Assembly: GCA_024516035.1 (NCBI GenBank)
Contig: CM044958.1
Coordinates: forward strand, 9,356,257 to 9,420,256
Reading direction: 5' to 3'
Source: Bactericera cockerelli
Taxonomy: Eukaryota; Arthropoda; Insecta; Hemiptera; Triozidae
DNA length: 64,000 bases
Under the pieces are notes generated by a model. The model was not told the origin of the DNA. It did no database searches and saw only the letters and a list, made by a program, of their open reading frames with translations. Positions 33,880 to 45,700 of this stretch are shown here, in pieces. Position numbers and translations under genes: made by a program. Position 1 is the first letter of the stretch. The number at the start of each line of letters is the position of its first letter.

Positions 33880-34638
33880 AATGGATAATATTTAATTAGG
33901 TTCAGTGTCAAAGAATAAAACTGCAAAAAGAAAAAAAAAAAATTAAAGGTGGAAATAAAAAACACCCAAATTAAAACTTAATTAGATGCTACTAGAAACA
34001 CTCACTTTTGTGAAGTGTTTCAATAAGAAAATAAATTTGAATTTAAATGGAGAGCGGGAATAAATTTGAATTTAAGTGGAGAGCGGGAAAAGAAAAAGTG
34101 TAAACTGGAAATCTCTTACCAAATCAGCTGATGGGTAGGAAATCAAAACAAACAGGAAAGTGTTACCATGGGAACCACAATAGAAATAACAAGCACAATA
34201 ACAAGAACTACATGACTTGCGAAATTGAACATTTTGCAAAGAAAATTTCAAATTTAAAAATGCAAAATAAATTATAAAAGCACAATGATTAAGGACACAA
34301 AAATTAGAAGGATCAAGCAGGATAAAAGGGTTAGACAAAAATAGTAGGTTTGTCAACTAAATAACAGAGTTATATTTACAATGGGATTTGCTGCACAGTG
34401 AAACATACATGTTATACAAAAGGAAAACTATCACACATATAAAACGATGAAAAATTAAGATAAATCACTATAAATAAAGGTAAATGTACTTAAATATGAG
34501 GGAGGACCCAAAAATAAAGGTTTCAGCGAAGAATCACTACGATTAAGCCATTATTTCTACACTATTGGGAAAAAAGAAGAGAAAAACTAGGGAGAGGAAA
34601 ACTTTCGACTGATCTATCCAAGCGCACGCAGAAGAATG
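33880..34638 (-). promoter_or_regulatory. LINE 5' UTR with internal promoter
   Basis: The element begins CATTC on the - strand. With A+1 at 34637, the context ACATTC fits an insect initiator, and AGTCG at +28 to +32 (34610-34606) matches the downstream promoter element RGWYV exactly. This initiator-plus-DPE layout is known for Jockey and I type LINEs. A 29-bp unit (ATAAATTTGAATTTAA...GGAGAGCGGGA) is repeated in tandem at 34031-34059 and 34060-34088. Confidence 0.65.
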
Positions 34639-34651
34639 TTACTCTTCTTTT
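34639..34651. repeat. Target-site duplication of the LINE, 5' side
   Basis: TTACTCTTCTTTT immediately follows the element's 5' end and matches 27723-27735. Confidence 0.75.
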
Positions 34652-36837
34652 AAATAAGCCTGTATTGGATGTTTGTTCACGTGAATCTCACTCCGGTGGA
34701 CCAGCCATTATAATGACCTCTTCTGTAGCCCTATTGTTTGAGGAGCTCTTCAAACTTGTGCCTCCATTTCTCTTTTCACATTTTATGTAAAATATTTTCT
34801 TGCTTTCTTTTTTGCTGTCTCTCTCTATCATGAGGTGATTGTACTTCAGGAGGACTGCTCTCGATGTCGGAAGACACAGAGAGGGCCCGAGAAGGCTTTC
34901 AGAGGGTCGTTGGTCTACCCTTATTTAGACACTATTTCGCTGATGAGTTTTTTTGAAGTAATTGCTAAAGCTTTTTATTTTTATTTTTCAATACCCATCA
35001 TAATTGAGACACTTTTTCTCTCATGGTTTTATTCCGAGTTACTCATAGTGACTCACCCATCTCACGTGAACAAGGATCGAATTCCCAGTAGAAAATCAAT
35101 TCCAAGTGAACTACGGATGATTTTGGTCTCGAAACGGTCACTCATCCATTTACTGTCAATGCTCGGCGTTGGTTAGTTTAAGTAAACCGATGGGGCCTGG
35201 TGTATTCAAAATGTGAAGTGTGTAGAACTTTACTTCTGAGTTTTAGATTTGCGAAGTTTTGACATCTCCACCAAATAAACCAAAAGTTTGTCCATGGCCA
35301 ATTGGCCATGCAAAAAGGCAATGGGGCCTTTATAGAGGGTATAATAATATGGCCTTCTTCTGATCATCTAATTGAAATGTTTCATATATAAAATATTGTT
35401 AATAGAATTAAATTAACTTATAAATGTTTTATTTACAATATTGAGAAATTTTTTAAATGGTTTTTTTTTTAAAAAAAAGAAGTATTTATTCAGCTTTGTA
35501 CAATTATTTCTTTCGTTGAATTTGAGATAAAAAATCCAGACTTTAGACTTCAACTTCCTAGAAAACACATTTTTGTTTCTGAAAGTATACTTTTAATATT
35601 GAAGGTACTACAACATTTTAATCATTCGAAGGTTTCTATATTCGTGGAACATAATTGAAAACTCCTTCCTCTCTTTCAATCGCTACTTTTTTAACGGAAT
35701 AAATTTCAACTGTAATTAAAATTTCCTTTTGGCCTCCAGCTTTCCTTAAACAAAATTGTCTTCAAATTGTCTTGCCCGTCTCCATTTTTAATTTTATATT
35801 GGCATCCTTTGTGTCCTTTGTATTCCCTTGCTAATTTTCATAGAGATGAATAATAATATTGAACTCTACTTTGTCATTTTCTTTCTCCTGTACGTTTTGC
35901 TCCACAATTTTTTTGTTTGTTGTAATTTTCTATCCTATCATCTTTTTTTTCCTCATCCTGTTCTCTCTCTCTCTCTCTTTCTCTATCCTCTCTCCCTATT
36001 CTTCTCCCCTATCCCTCATTTGTGAAAAGCTGTACAACCTATTTTTTCTCTCGTAAGTTTTTCTCCTTGATACTCGGAACAGTTTTCTTTCCACGTTAAT
36101 TTATTCATAGTTTCCATCTATCTGGTCATCAAAGGATCTTCAGCAGCGGCCAAGGAGAGAACTCTTGGAAAATGGCCGCCGGGATGTTTGGTTTGCGCTT
36201 TCAAAAGATCCCTTTGTAGTACTTTGTATTGAAGGTAAACGTTTACCATCGTAGGTCTTTACGGGACGCTGTTATAATATTGTCTTTATTCACAAGAATA
36301 ATATTGACAAAGGGCCTGATTATTGTTTGAGGAGATCTCTGCCATCAAACCCAATTTCGCTGTACATATCACCTACTTGGGAAGAATAGAATTGGAATTT
36401 TTTTTATTGCTTAGAACTTATCAGTCGGCTAAGTCCTAAGACGCTAACAGTTTTGGGAATCATCATCATAATTATCATCATAGGGTGGCGTCATCGTGAA
36501 CGATGGTAGCTCGACAGTGGAGGAATGACTCAGCACTTCTACCACTGTCTTTACCAGGAGGCTAATAATTGATAAGGGCCCCCAGAACCAAGCCAATGCT
36601 GGTCTACTCCCTCTTTTTAGTCCCCCAGCCAGACTGCTGATCTACTCCCTATATGTATATAGTTCCCCCAGTTTTGGGAATAAAAATAAAAGGACACACT
36701 CGTTTTTCCTTCTCTTCCTAAAGACAATTATAGTTATACTGCCCGATTAGAACTAAAGAGTCCTTTTATTCAAGCAATTGTTTTTGTGCCATTATTATAT
36801 GGTCAAAGTATCAAATAAATGAGTAAAAATTCATGTA
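34652..36837. other. Gap without recognised gene
   Basis: AT-rich sequence with a pyrimidine-rich patch at 35945-36015. The 113-codon frame at 34835-35176 shows no family signature. Confidence 0.4.
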
Positions 36838-36906
36838 TCGGGTGAGATTCGAACCAACAGATCCCGAAGCTACCTGGAGACTAGCGCCTTGAGAATCCGT
36901 GTCATG
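36838..36906 (-). repeat. Diverged SINE family A head
   Basis: On the - strand the order AGGCGCTAGTCTCCAGGTAG, GGGATCTGTTGGTTCGAATC parallels family A around the B-box. The flanks are not recognisable. Confidence 0.5.
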
Positions 36907-37103
36907 GCTTATTTTTACTTGACAATTTTAGCTATTCTATCAAATGAAAATTCAATTCAATTCAAATAGCCTGTATATCTCTCCGAATACGAGGTACGAG
37001 ATACAAGTTACCTCGTATGGATTCGATGATGGAGCTGCATACATTGACAAGTAAATTAGATAATGAGAATGTTCTGTTCTTTTTTTTAGTAAAAATATAT
37101 TAC

Positions 37104-37320
37104 ACTAACAGTTAACCGACCTCCGTGGCTCAGTGGTTAAGAGCATTGGTTGCTGACTCGTAGATTGCGGGTTCGAATCCCGGCCGGAACGGAAAATTCT
37201 AACCGAGTTTTTCCGTTTCCGGAATGGCATGGATGTACAGGTAAAGTGCTCTGAAGTAATGCGAAAGCGGTTCCGGGGCACAACTACCTTCTTTAAAAAA
37301 AAAAAAAAAACTAACAGTTA
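37104..37320 (+). repeat. Intact tRNA-derived SINE family D with target duplication
   Basis: Flanked by ACTAACAGTTA at 37104-37114 and 37310-37320. The head has the A-box GTGGCTCAGTGG and the B-box GGTTCGAATCCC. The body contains GAGTTTTTCCGTTTCCGG and TGCGAAAGCGGTTCCGGGG, and the tail is 16 A's. About 195 bp without the duplications. The sharp ends suggest a recent insertion. Confidence 0.85.
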
Positions 37321-37740
37321 TTCTTCAATCCAGTTCAAATTTCTTTAGGTTGAAGAGGTCGGGTTCCAGGACACGAAAAGTTTCGCCAGAGTCATGGTGG
37401 GGATTTCATTTGAAATTTCAAGTATCTTTGAGACTCAGTGAACCGAAAACTTGAGGAAAGGACTGGGAAAGCTCACGACTAATTAATAATAATAAGCAGT
37501 CGGACAAGTTTGCGAGTGGTGATTCAGTCCCCGGCGCTTCCTGGACTTGGGGTAATTAATCACAGGACAGGCTCTCTCTCATTTTCTGTGTGAACGAGAG
37601 AGGGGCATTTATGCTAGTATCCTAAATACGGTGGCTGAAGAATTCTATGGTCGTCCCGATTCAATCGTCGAACGCCGTCGAAGAGAATTTCGAAAACTCC
37701 TGTGTTCTCATAGTAGTCCTATTATTTGATTATTTCATTT

Positions 37741-37925
37741 AGTTCCTTTTTTTTATTATTTAGAAACTCTTTATTAGTAGAACATAATATTATATACAGA
37801 CAAATAACGGTAAAAATTAAATATAAAATTGACATAATATAAACAAGGAAAAAAAATATATATATATACTCGTATATGTCCTAACTAAAGGGCGGGGTTA
37901 TTGCCTATGGCAAATCCTTCTTCAG
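37741..37925 (-). repeat. 3' tail of a non-LTR retroposon (repeat I), copy 2
   Basis: On the - strand it reads TTTGCCATAGGCAATAACCC, CGCCCTTTAGTTAGGACAT, an AT-rich stretch, then CTAATAAAGAG, in the same order as 13520-13741. GATTGCTGTGGCAAT-like echoes occur near 36320 and 39085. Confidence 0.5.
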
Positions 37926-38139
37926 ACACAGAACGTAAAGTAGTTAAATTCCTTGATATCGATTTTACGATTGATATAATTCTTGATGGTACAGTCCAGC
38001 CGCAGTTTTTTCCTCTGTCGTCACCGTAAATCGAATCAGAAATTCTTACCACCCCGACTCAGGCTGGTAGGGTTCAGGAACACTAAGCTCACGTGTAATT
38101 ATATCTACTGTTTTTACCTGGTTAATTGCTGGAAAAAAA

Positions 38140-38215
38140 AACTGCCGGAGAATTGAACTCGAGACCTCTGGAGTACTCTGGCCAATGTGGCTGTACTCTT
38201 GGTTATTCACTGCGG
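38140..38215 (-). repeat. tRNA-like SINE head, degenerate
   Basis: On the - strand a B-box-like GAGTTCAATTCTCCGG follows an A-box-like stretch. Family not assigned. Confidence 0.3.
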
Positions 38216-39865
38216 ATGAGTTATAGTGTATTTATTATGTATATGTATTAATAATTGGCATGCATTAAGTGTATTTATAATAAATAGTTGTGTTGTCCAA
38301 GTGGTTCATCCTGGTTTGGTGGTTCTGTTACCGGAGTTCCGGTCAGCCGGAGACACGAGGATCGCATGACTTTCGCTGTCAGAATAATTTTAACTGTGAC
38401 TCCCAGCAATTGTAAGCTGAATATGGTTTAAATAGAGGCTATTGTATACTGAAATACGGTTTAAATACAGCCGCTTTAATGTATATGGTTTAAACTTTTA
38501 AATACAGGCTATTGAAACTTAAGTACGTTGAATTTGGTAGTGGTATAATTAAAACACAATTACGGTTTTTGTGTCGTGAATTGTTGTCAACGCGTGGTTG
38601 ATTTTGTATAGAAGGATTTTGGTCGCCCAAGGAGCACTGGCTTTTATGCGTGTTGAAGATTCGTATTCGCCATGTAAATAGGTATATCCCGTCTATGTAC
38701 TTGTAGTATATACAAACTAATTATGAGTACAATAGGTCTCACATGCATTTGCTTTTAAAATTAATTGACCAATAATTGCCCACATGATTAAGAAGGAACC
38801 TGTCATTAACGAGATAATGAACCCAACTGTTTATTATATACATGTGGAGTCTTGTGGAGTAACCCACTTAATTACTTTAAAATCACGTTGCCTGGACGTG
38901 GAAACAGTTTCAACAAGTTGAGGCATGGCCATTATGGGATAAAGTCTTCACCAAGCAACCCCTGCAAAACTGCTGACGCACTCACATTAACCTCTACATA
39001 TTCAATTTCTGAAAGCCATCACGCCAAAGTTTAATAAGAATATCATTAATAACTCTTCATTGACAAGGACAATACCAATTGACAAGGGGCGTGATAATTG
39101 CTGTGGCAATCTCTGCCACCCAACCCATGTACTTATAAAAGAGAGGTCGAAAACTTTGTTGCAATTTACTGAAAGGGTGTTAAAAAACGTAGAAATTACC
39201 GATAACAAGAGAACAGTGTATTCGATGACATCTTGAAATATAAACTATGTTGATTTTTTTTTATATATATAATAATGTATAAGAAGATTTTAGTTCAATT
39301 CATTTTAACTTTTCCATTTAAAAGTCAATGAAATGGTTCTTCAAAATTTTAATTTTAACTCATAAAAAAACTAAAAGTTTAAACAGAAATCAGAATGAAA
39401 CAACAACTCTGAAATTAGTGAGTCCCTTTAGCCGCGGACAGGGAGAGAGGCGTGATTATACGATCGGTTAGGCACGGCTCGTCAAATGTTTTAATGGGAT
39501 AATTATTGCCCCCATTAAAAACACATTCAATAGCTGTGGCGCAAATATCACCCCGCGGTAGTTTTATGGCCCTAACTGCTGTTTGAATGGATAAAATATC
39601 CGGCACGGAAATAATTCGTCCAGATTTCGACGGCTTCTTGTTTTAGAAATATACGTATAGATTTATCAATAATGTTTTTGCAGTATTGGCTAGGAAATGT
39701 TGGGGCTGGGGGACCCTAACGGTGTGCTTGTGTAAAAGTTCAAAAGAAAATTGAAGGCATATTGAAGTGTCACCTGAATTTTCCATACAGCTCCTCTATT
39801 TTCTCTTGATCGTCTTTCAGCAATTCACCTGTCGTCATTTTTAGCGTCGTATAAATATTCACTAG
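38216..39865. other. Gap without recognised gene
   Basis: The stretch 39415-39650 is less AT-rich than its surroundings and holds a 63-codon - strand frame with no recognised family. Bases 38400-38520 contain three loose repeats of ATGGTTTAAA-type sequence. Confidence 0.4.
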
Positions 39866-39960
39866 GAGTCGACATTATAGAGTTGTGACTACTGCCCATG
39901 GTCTAGAAATTCTGAGTTCGATCCCGGTGTGGGACCGAAATTTCCAGATACAATACGAGT
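39866..39960 (+). repeat. tRNA-like SINE head
   Basis: A B-box (GAGTTCGATCCCGG) follows an A-box-like GAGTTGTGACTACTGC, then GGGACCGAAATTTCCAG. Family not assigned. Confidence 0.4.
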
Positions 39961-40064
39961 TACGAGTTCCAGCGAATGGTTGGTAAAACTCCTGACCTGA
40001 ATAACTCAAATTATTATTATTATTTTTTTACACTAACTTACGGGGTTAACCCCAAAAAACAAAG

Positions 40065-40098
<34 letters not shown>

Positions 40099-41350
40099 AA
40101 AATAGAATTAACTGGTCACAATAGATAAACCTTACCTGAAACCTCCATAGATATACCTCCACTAAAAGAAAAACCTCCACTGAAATGTTACAACCAGGTC
40201 TGATATAACTTATAAGTGCTCTGCCTGATTAGAAGATTTCAGAAGGTTTTCTTTTCTTTGGAATATCCTGGAGAAGATAGCAACTTTCCTTGAGCTTGAA
40301 CAATAACCCGACTTCTCTTTTGTCGCTCACAATAACAATCCGATCTGAATTTCATTTTCTCTGACAACAAGTACAGCAACCACCACCAGTGCCAGGTATC
40401 ATTACTCAGTCAAAACTCATTGACCTTATGACCCTCGGGACAGTACGAGTCCATTGCACTGGCTTCACTCCACTGACATATCCCCTCCACCCCTTCTACT
40501 AACCCCGTGGTAACAAATTCGCCGCCATTAACTACTAAGCTTGGATAGATATTAATAACGAACCCCGGAGCTAGGCGACGGGGGGTGGAGCTGATTTCAA
40601 ATGCCATTTTTAAAATTTTAAATTAAACGATATGAATTCGGTCTCATTTTTCAGCTTCACATTATTTCATTATTGTGTTTCGTGAGTTAAATAAACAGTT
40701 AGAGGATTTCCTGCACCGGGAGGTGAGGTGTTGTGTTGCTTATTGCGTTTCTCATTAAACCATCACGGAGCTCGGCGCTAAGGCTTCTTAAGGAAAATAT
40801 TCAACGAGATATTGTTCTGGAGGGTATATCTAGTACAAATTCTCAGTTTTCTGTTTATACTTGACTGTAATTGCGAGACTGTAAAAAGAGCTAATTAATA
40901 ATAATTTTATACCTGGATACCTTTGTACTTAGATAGATACTTTGATTGAAGACTATCAGGTTAGTATATTAATTTAGATTAGGGAAAAGCTACGCATTAT
41001 CCCCATGTCACGATACATATACTATTTTATTTGAATTTATTTATAATTATTGACAAAGTGGGACACCTGGTCTTCAGCTGACAGACCGAGGGTCACAATA
41101 TGAATCAGGATGAAAGTTAATCCAAGCCACAGACACCAAACAATCACAGCGCATTATATCCCGCGTTCTGGGATAGTGTCCACAAGTATCTGTTATGATA
41201 AGGAAAATGTGTAGAAAGAATATGTACGTAAACTGCTGGAATGAATAGGCTACCCGACGGGGAAAATGTGTATAGAAGGACCGTTGCGTTGGTACTTTCT
41301 GTCTTAGAGTGAAACATATTGCCAGCTCTTATAGCCACGAGACTATGCCA
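39961..41350. other. Gap without recognised gene
   Basis: An A-run lies at about 40072-40093. The stretch 40425-40610 is less AT-rich and holds a 65-codon - strand frame; no domain recognised. Confidence 0.4.
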
Positions 41351-41354
41351 GAGA

Positions 41355-41672
41355 GCGCACGGATAGCTCAGTGGTCAAGCACTCGCTTGCCATGCGGAAG
41401 GTCCCGGGTTCGAGCCCCCGCGCCGACAAAAAAATTGTATTCAAAATTTGGAAATTTGGTTACAGTTGTTTGTAAGGGATACCTTCCGGTGCGCTCGTGT
41501 TGACCCAGCACCTAAATGAGAAGTATTGTGTCACTTCTCGCCCATCAGAGGGGAGTCATACTACGAGATGGGTAGGCTACATCACAGACCACCAGCGTCT
41601 ACAGTAGCTCCTGTTTCATGGCTACGAAATAAAAAAGGCTGTGAAACACTCATCTTAAAAAAAAAAAAAAAA
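41355..41672 (+). repeat. tRNA-Gly-like SINE family E, complete copy
   Basis: The head GGATAGCTCAGTGGTCAAGC with anticodon loop TTGCCAT (GCC, glycine-like) and the B-box GGTTCGAGCCCC resembles a glycine tRNA. The body has GGGATACCTTCCGGTGCGCT, TGTTGACCCAGCACCTAAAT, GCCCATCAGAGGGGAG and CTACAGTAGCTCCTGTTTC, with an A16 tail. Other copies: 56170-56386 and 58962-59245. Confidence 0.85.
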
Positions 41673-41880
41673 TATCTGTGTGGAATGGCCTTCCCTTAAA
41701 AATGAAAAACATAAATAAATATTACTAGCTCGGAGATGGAAGAGGAGACCTCCAGGTGACTCTCAAAGTCAAGTGTACGCACGCGGCCAATCCCATTCAG
41801 CCTCGGTCATAACTTACTTCCCGGTGCAAAACTGAGGCCAGTTGCCAAAACCGCGCTCATACCGTGTAAATTGCAATAAT

Positions 41881-41954
41881 TTCTCTCTCTCTTTATCTCT
41901 TCTTCCTCCCTCTCTCTACCACCTCTCCACCTCTCTGTCCATATTTGCTCTCTT

Positions 41955-41994
<40 letters not shown>

Positions 41995-42171
41995 ATCTTT
42001 TTTCCCATCCATCTCTCTTTCACAAAAAATGTTGCATTTTTCTCTCTTTCTCTGTCTCTCACACACACTCACTTATTCTCTATCTACCCACTTACTCTCT
42101 CTTTCTTCTATTCCACCTCTCTCTCCCTCAAATCTCTCCATCTCCCTGTCTCTCTCTCTCTCTCTCCATCT

Positions 42172-42207
<36 letters not shown>

Positions 42208-42208
42208 A
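41881..42208. repeat. (TC)n-rich pyrimidine tract
   Basis: Long CT runs at 41958-41990, 42144-42166 and 42175-42203 within a pyrimidine-rich stretch. Ser/Leu-rich and Glu/Arg-rich frames are simple-repeat translations. The gypsy element inserted 57 bp to the right. Confidence 0.9.
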
Positions 42209-42264
42209 TTAGAATGTTGTAATTTCTTTGCATTTCGCGTCATTGGCAGAATTTGCAACACTAT

Positions 42265-42717
42265 TGTAACGGGGGGTAGTTTTGACCTACTCCCTTCTAC
42301 AAGATTTAAGGTCTCGTGGACCGACTTAATTTAGACAATGCTGAAATAGATAAGAGAAACAGAAAGGTTGATTTGGTATTTGCGTCAAGGTGAACGATAA
42401 TGTTATATTTTATTGGATCAATATATTTTATTGGATACACTGAACACTGGTATATAAATAATAATTAAATAATAAAAGAATTGATTTAAACTATTCGTAC
42501 GTTTAATGGTTTTTAAATAAAATAAGTATATTGGGGATGATATCGTCTTACCTTGAGCACTCTGCTTTTCTTCACCGTCAAAAACTAAGTGACCCCTAAT
42601 TCATATTTGTGATTCGACGGCGTAGGAACTAAGAAGTGGGGATAGGATTGGGCAATTTCAATAAGTGCCCTTTCAGCATTTTATGGCTATCATATGGTTT
42701 TTAGCAGTGGCGTGACA
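42265..42717 (-). repeat. 3' LTR of the gypsy element
   Basis: Identical by eye to 52414-52866. On the - strand it begins TGTCAC and ends GTTACA. It has TATATA at 42456-42451 and AATAAA at 42432-42427 and 42414-42409, a plausible TATA box and polyadenylation signals about 20-45 bp downstream. Confidence 0.93.
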
Positions 42718-42726
42718 TTTTTCCCC
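42718..42726 (-). other. Polypurine tract
   Basis: GGGGAAAAA on the - strand directly abuts the 3' LTR, the expected plus-strand primer. Confidence 0.75.
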
Positions 42727-45700
42727 AACTAAAGAATTGCTGTCCTCAGCAATAAAGTCTGGCAATGTCCAGAATTCCAAAATTTGATCTGTATTGATCT
42801 AAAAGGGCCTGCATCATAGCCCATTGGGAATATTCATAATTATGTCATGTCCGCCACTGTTTCAAATTTTGTTATACGTTTTCATTCGTTAAATATCAAG
42901 GATCAAAGGATTATTATTATTTTTTTTTGAATCCAACGAATCACAATTATAAATTTTCTATATTTATTTAGGTGAAATATATAACTATGTGATTGAATGG
43001 ACAGAGTACTCTCGATAAGATTCCTAAAATAATAATTTTAGAAACGTACAAATACTTCAAATTGAGTTCATATGAAATGATTTATAATATCCTTGCAGGT
43101 AAATCCCAAAAAAAAAAATGTATTTATATCTATAGGAAATGTTTGATTAATATACTTACTTACTACATTTAATTCCCAAAGACAATAAAAATATATAATA
43201 CTTAAATAATAATTTACAAATTCTTAATTATGTCACTTAAATTAAGTGACATTTACGTATGGCATGGGACACAATGTTTTATCTAGGCTCACATACTCAA
43301 TAATTTAATAGTGGAGTGATTTTAAGTTCGTCAACGTACTGAGCTAAGAGTTTTCATTTATATGTATTAGTATTGTCTCAATGTCTCAAGGTATTCAGAA
43401 GAAATTGAGTTTATTATGTCAGCCTAGATAAATATTTGAAATGTAATACTTAAAACGTTAAATATATAAAATAAGGTAAAAGAAATTGTTATGAATATAC
43501 AATTGTGGATTACATTATTGGTCAATTATGTGACCATGGTTTAGTACATTTAAAATACATCTGAGATGCTGAATTCAAAATAATTATAATAAGGAATAAT
43601 AGAAACAAAAATCATAGTTAAATATTAATAGTAATTCATTATGGTAGTCAAATTTAGGTATTATAAATTTAACATTTAAAAGGTGTTATTGTTAGTATAA
43701 AACAGAAAAAATATTCTCGAGAAAATAATTAGTTCACAACAACAAAATGGTATTTGAAATGATTATGTCTTAAGATAAATAAGTTGTTTTCTTGATATTC
43801 CTAATATAGTTATAGGTTTTCTATAGTACATAATATATACATATCTTTACAGATTTATCAAAATTTATCTTACTTTTTTGGGACGTAAGATTGGATCCTT
43901 TGGACCATAATTATAAGAGAAATAATGTTAAATCGTGTCTAGAACAAGTTTTTCACTTGTGCTTATACAGTGTTAGGAATGATTAACTAAGTACCTATTA
44001 CAATACTCAAATCAATAATTTCAGTTTCTATGAAACGAATAAGGTTAATCAATAGTGATCCATATTACAGTAGTCTCATTGCAATAATGAGTCTGTCTAC
44101 TGAATCAAGAACTATGTGACAACTATTAGTGAAAACAGACAGTTAAAGGCGTCCCTATAACTGATGGTTTTCCACTAAGTGATTTTTTTTTTGTACGAGA
44201 AATGTAGAATTCATATGTTAAGGATTAAATATATAATAACAGTGAAATGATACATAATTATAAGGTCGACCTTTAATACACATAAACAATTAATAGCAAG
44301 TATAGCATAAACAATTAATAGAATAAATTAATTTTTGAGGTACCTCCTTTTTTTTTTTTTTAATAAAATGTTAATAATTTTCATCATTATTTTTGCTCTT
44401 TACTCGGAGCTTGAGATAGTAAATCTAGTAGGTCTGTAGATAGGTACTGATAAGGTGATTTTTTTTTTTTTTATTAGTCAATTATTTTCCATACACCTGT
44501 CTGGTTGATATGAAATGGCCAGTTTCATAACAACATCATGGTGCTGGAGGATTAGTTTTTCATCTTATCATTACCTTATAAATTGGTTTAATAAACAATA
44601 GATGAGTTCAAAAGGTATAAAATCAGAAAATGTGCATAAGCTTAGTTTTTGAAGTTTTACAGTAGGTACATACGTATGTTCTTCTCTTTTATAACAATTT
44701 TCTGTGAAATATCTTCTATGAGTCAAGGATAGTTTCTCCACTGTTGGTCCAGAGTGTCCGCTGTCCAATAGGCCTGTGTCATTGAAGCTCTGACAGGGAG
44801 CACCTTTGGGCTCTCTAGCTCCTGTATGTGTGTTGTGTACTTGGCGATGGTAGTGATGATGTTATGGCCCCCGGATGCTTTAATTGGTTTGAACAAGGGG
44901 TGATGTTGGTTCTGGTAGGGTAGTGAATCTCTCAGAGAATGGTGTGTTAATTTGGTTGATCCGTGGTGGGCCGTCAGTGGCGAGCACCGAGCCACTTACT
45001 TTGAGTACCTCTTCGCCATTTTTTACCTGTGGACTTTATTAATTGAGCGGTTGCGAAGGAGCAGAGCAATTCAGAGGGAATATGAGGAATGGTTTATCAC
45101 CAGAGCAAGAATAAGGAGAAGATAAAGATTGTGCAACCTTTATTAAAACAACTGTATACAGATAAATAGTGTGTTAACATAAGATAAATCAGCTCTGCAT
45201 CATCTATCAACTCATAGTCGCTGGCCGCCGTCAACCAGATAGAATATAGTTAGTTACTTAAACAGTTTCTATATATTATGATATTGACTCATCTACTAGA
45301 CGGTGTGACGTTTACGAGTTATGTACTGGGTTATATAAAAATTTCTGCACTTAGAAAACTTTATTCAATAACCTATTTGTTAAGGCTTAGCGTTTACAAA
45401 TATACTAACGCATTTTGCTAAAAATTATATTAAAATTATACTTTTAGGAACTTTCCTCGCCTTGTCTTAGGTATCTTAGGTAGTTTTTTTTTTTTTTTTT
45501 TGGTAGGTGTCAGCTTATCATAATATGACACCCAGTATAATATTTTTCTGCACTCTAATGTATAAGGTGCAATGCGGGGTTTTTTTTTTTTTGCCTATTC
45601 TATGTATCCGTTCCAAACATAGGTAATTATAACTGTCTGTTGTTTGATGCTTTATTGTTTGTTTTTTGCTTTTATGCCTATATCTTAATTTTGCTTATGG

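Larger units (their letters stand above)
27732..34638 (-). mobile_element. Full-length I-group LINE (non-LTR retrotransposon)
   Basis: Order on the - strand: 5' UTR (34638-33880), ORF1 (33879-32401), an 867-bp spacer, ORF2 (31533-27817), a 3' UTR of about 60 bp, and a 26-base poly(A) seen as T's at 27732-27757. TTACTCTTC duplications flank both ends. Both ORFs are open, so the copy is probably young and may be active. ORF2 carries endonuclease, reverse transcriptase and RNase H, and ORF1 a CCHC knuckle; this set fits the I superfamily. A spacer between the ORFs is unusual. Confidence 0.88.

Noticed and set aside
41357..41430. Functional tRNA-Gly gene
   Set aside because: The head is tRNA-Gly-like, but it continues into a repeated body with a poly(A) tail and two more copies exist; it is a SINE.
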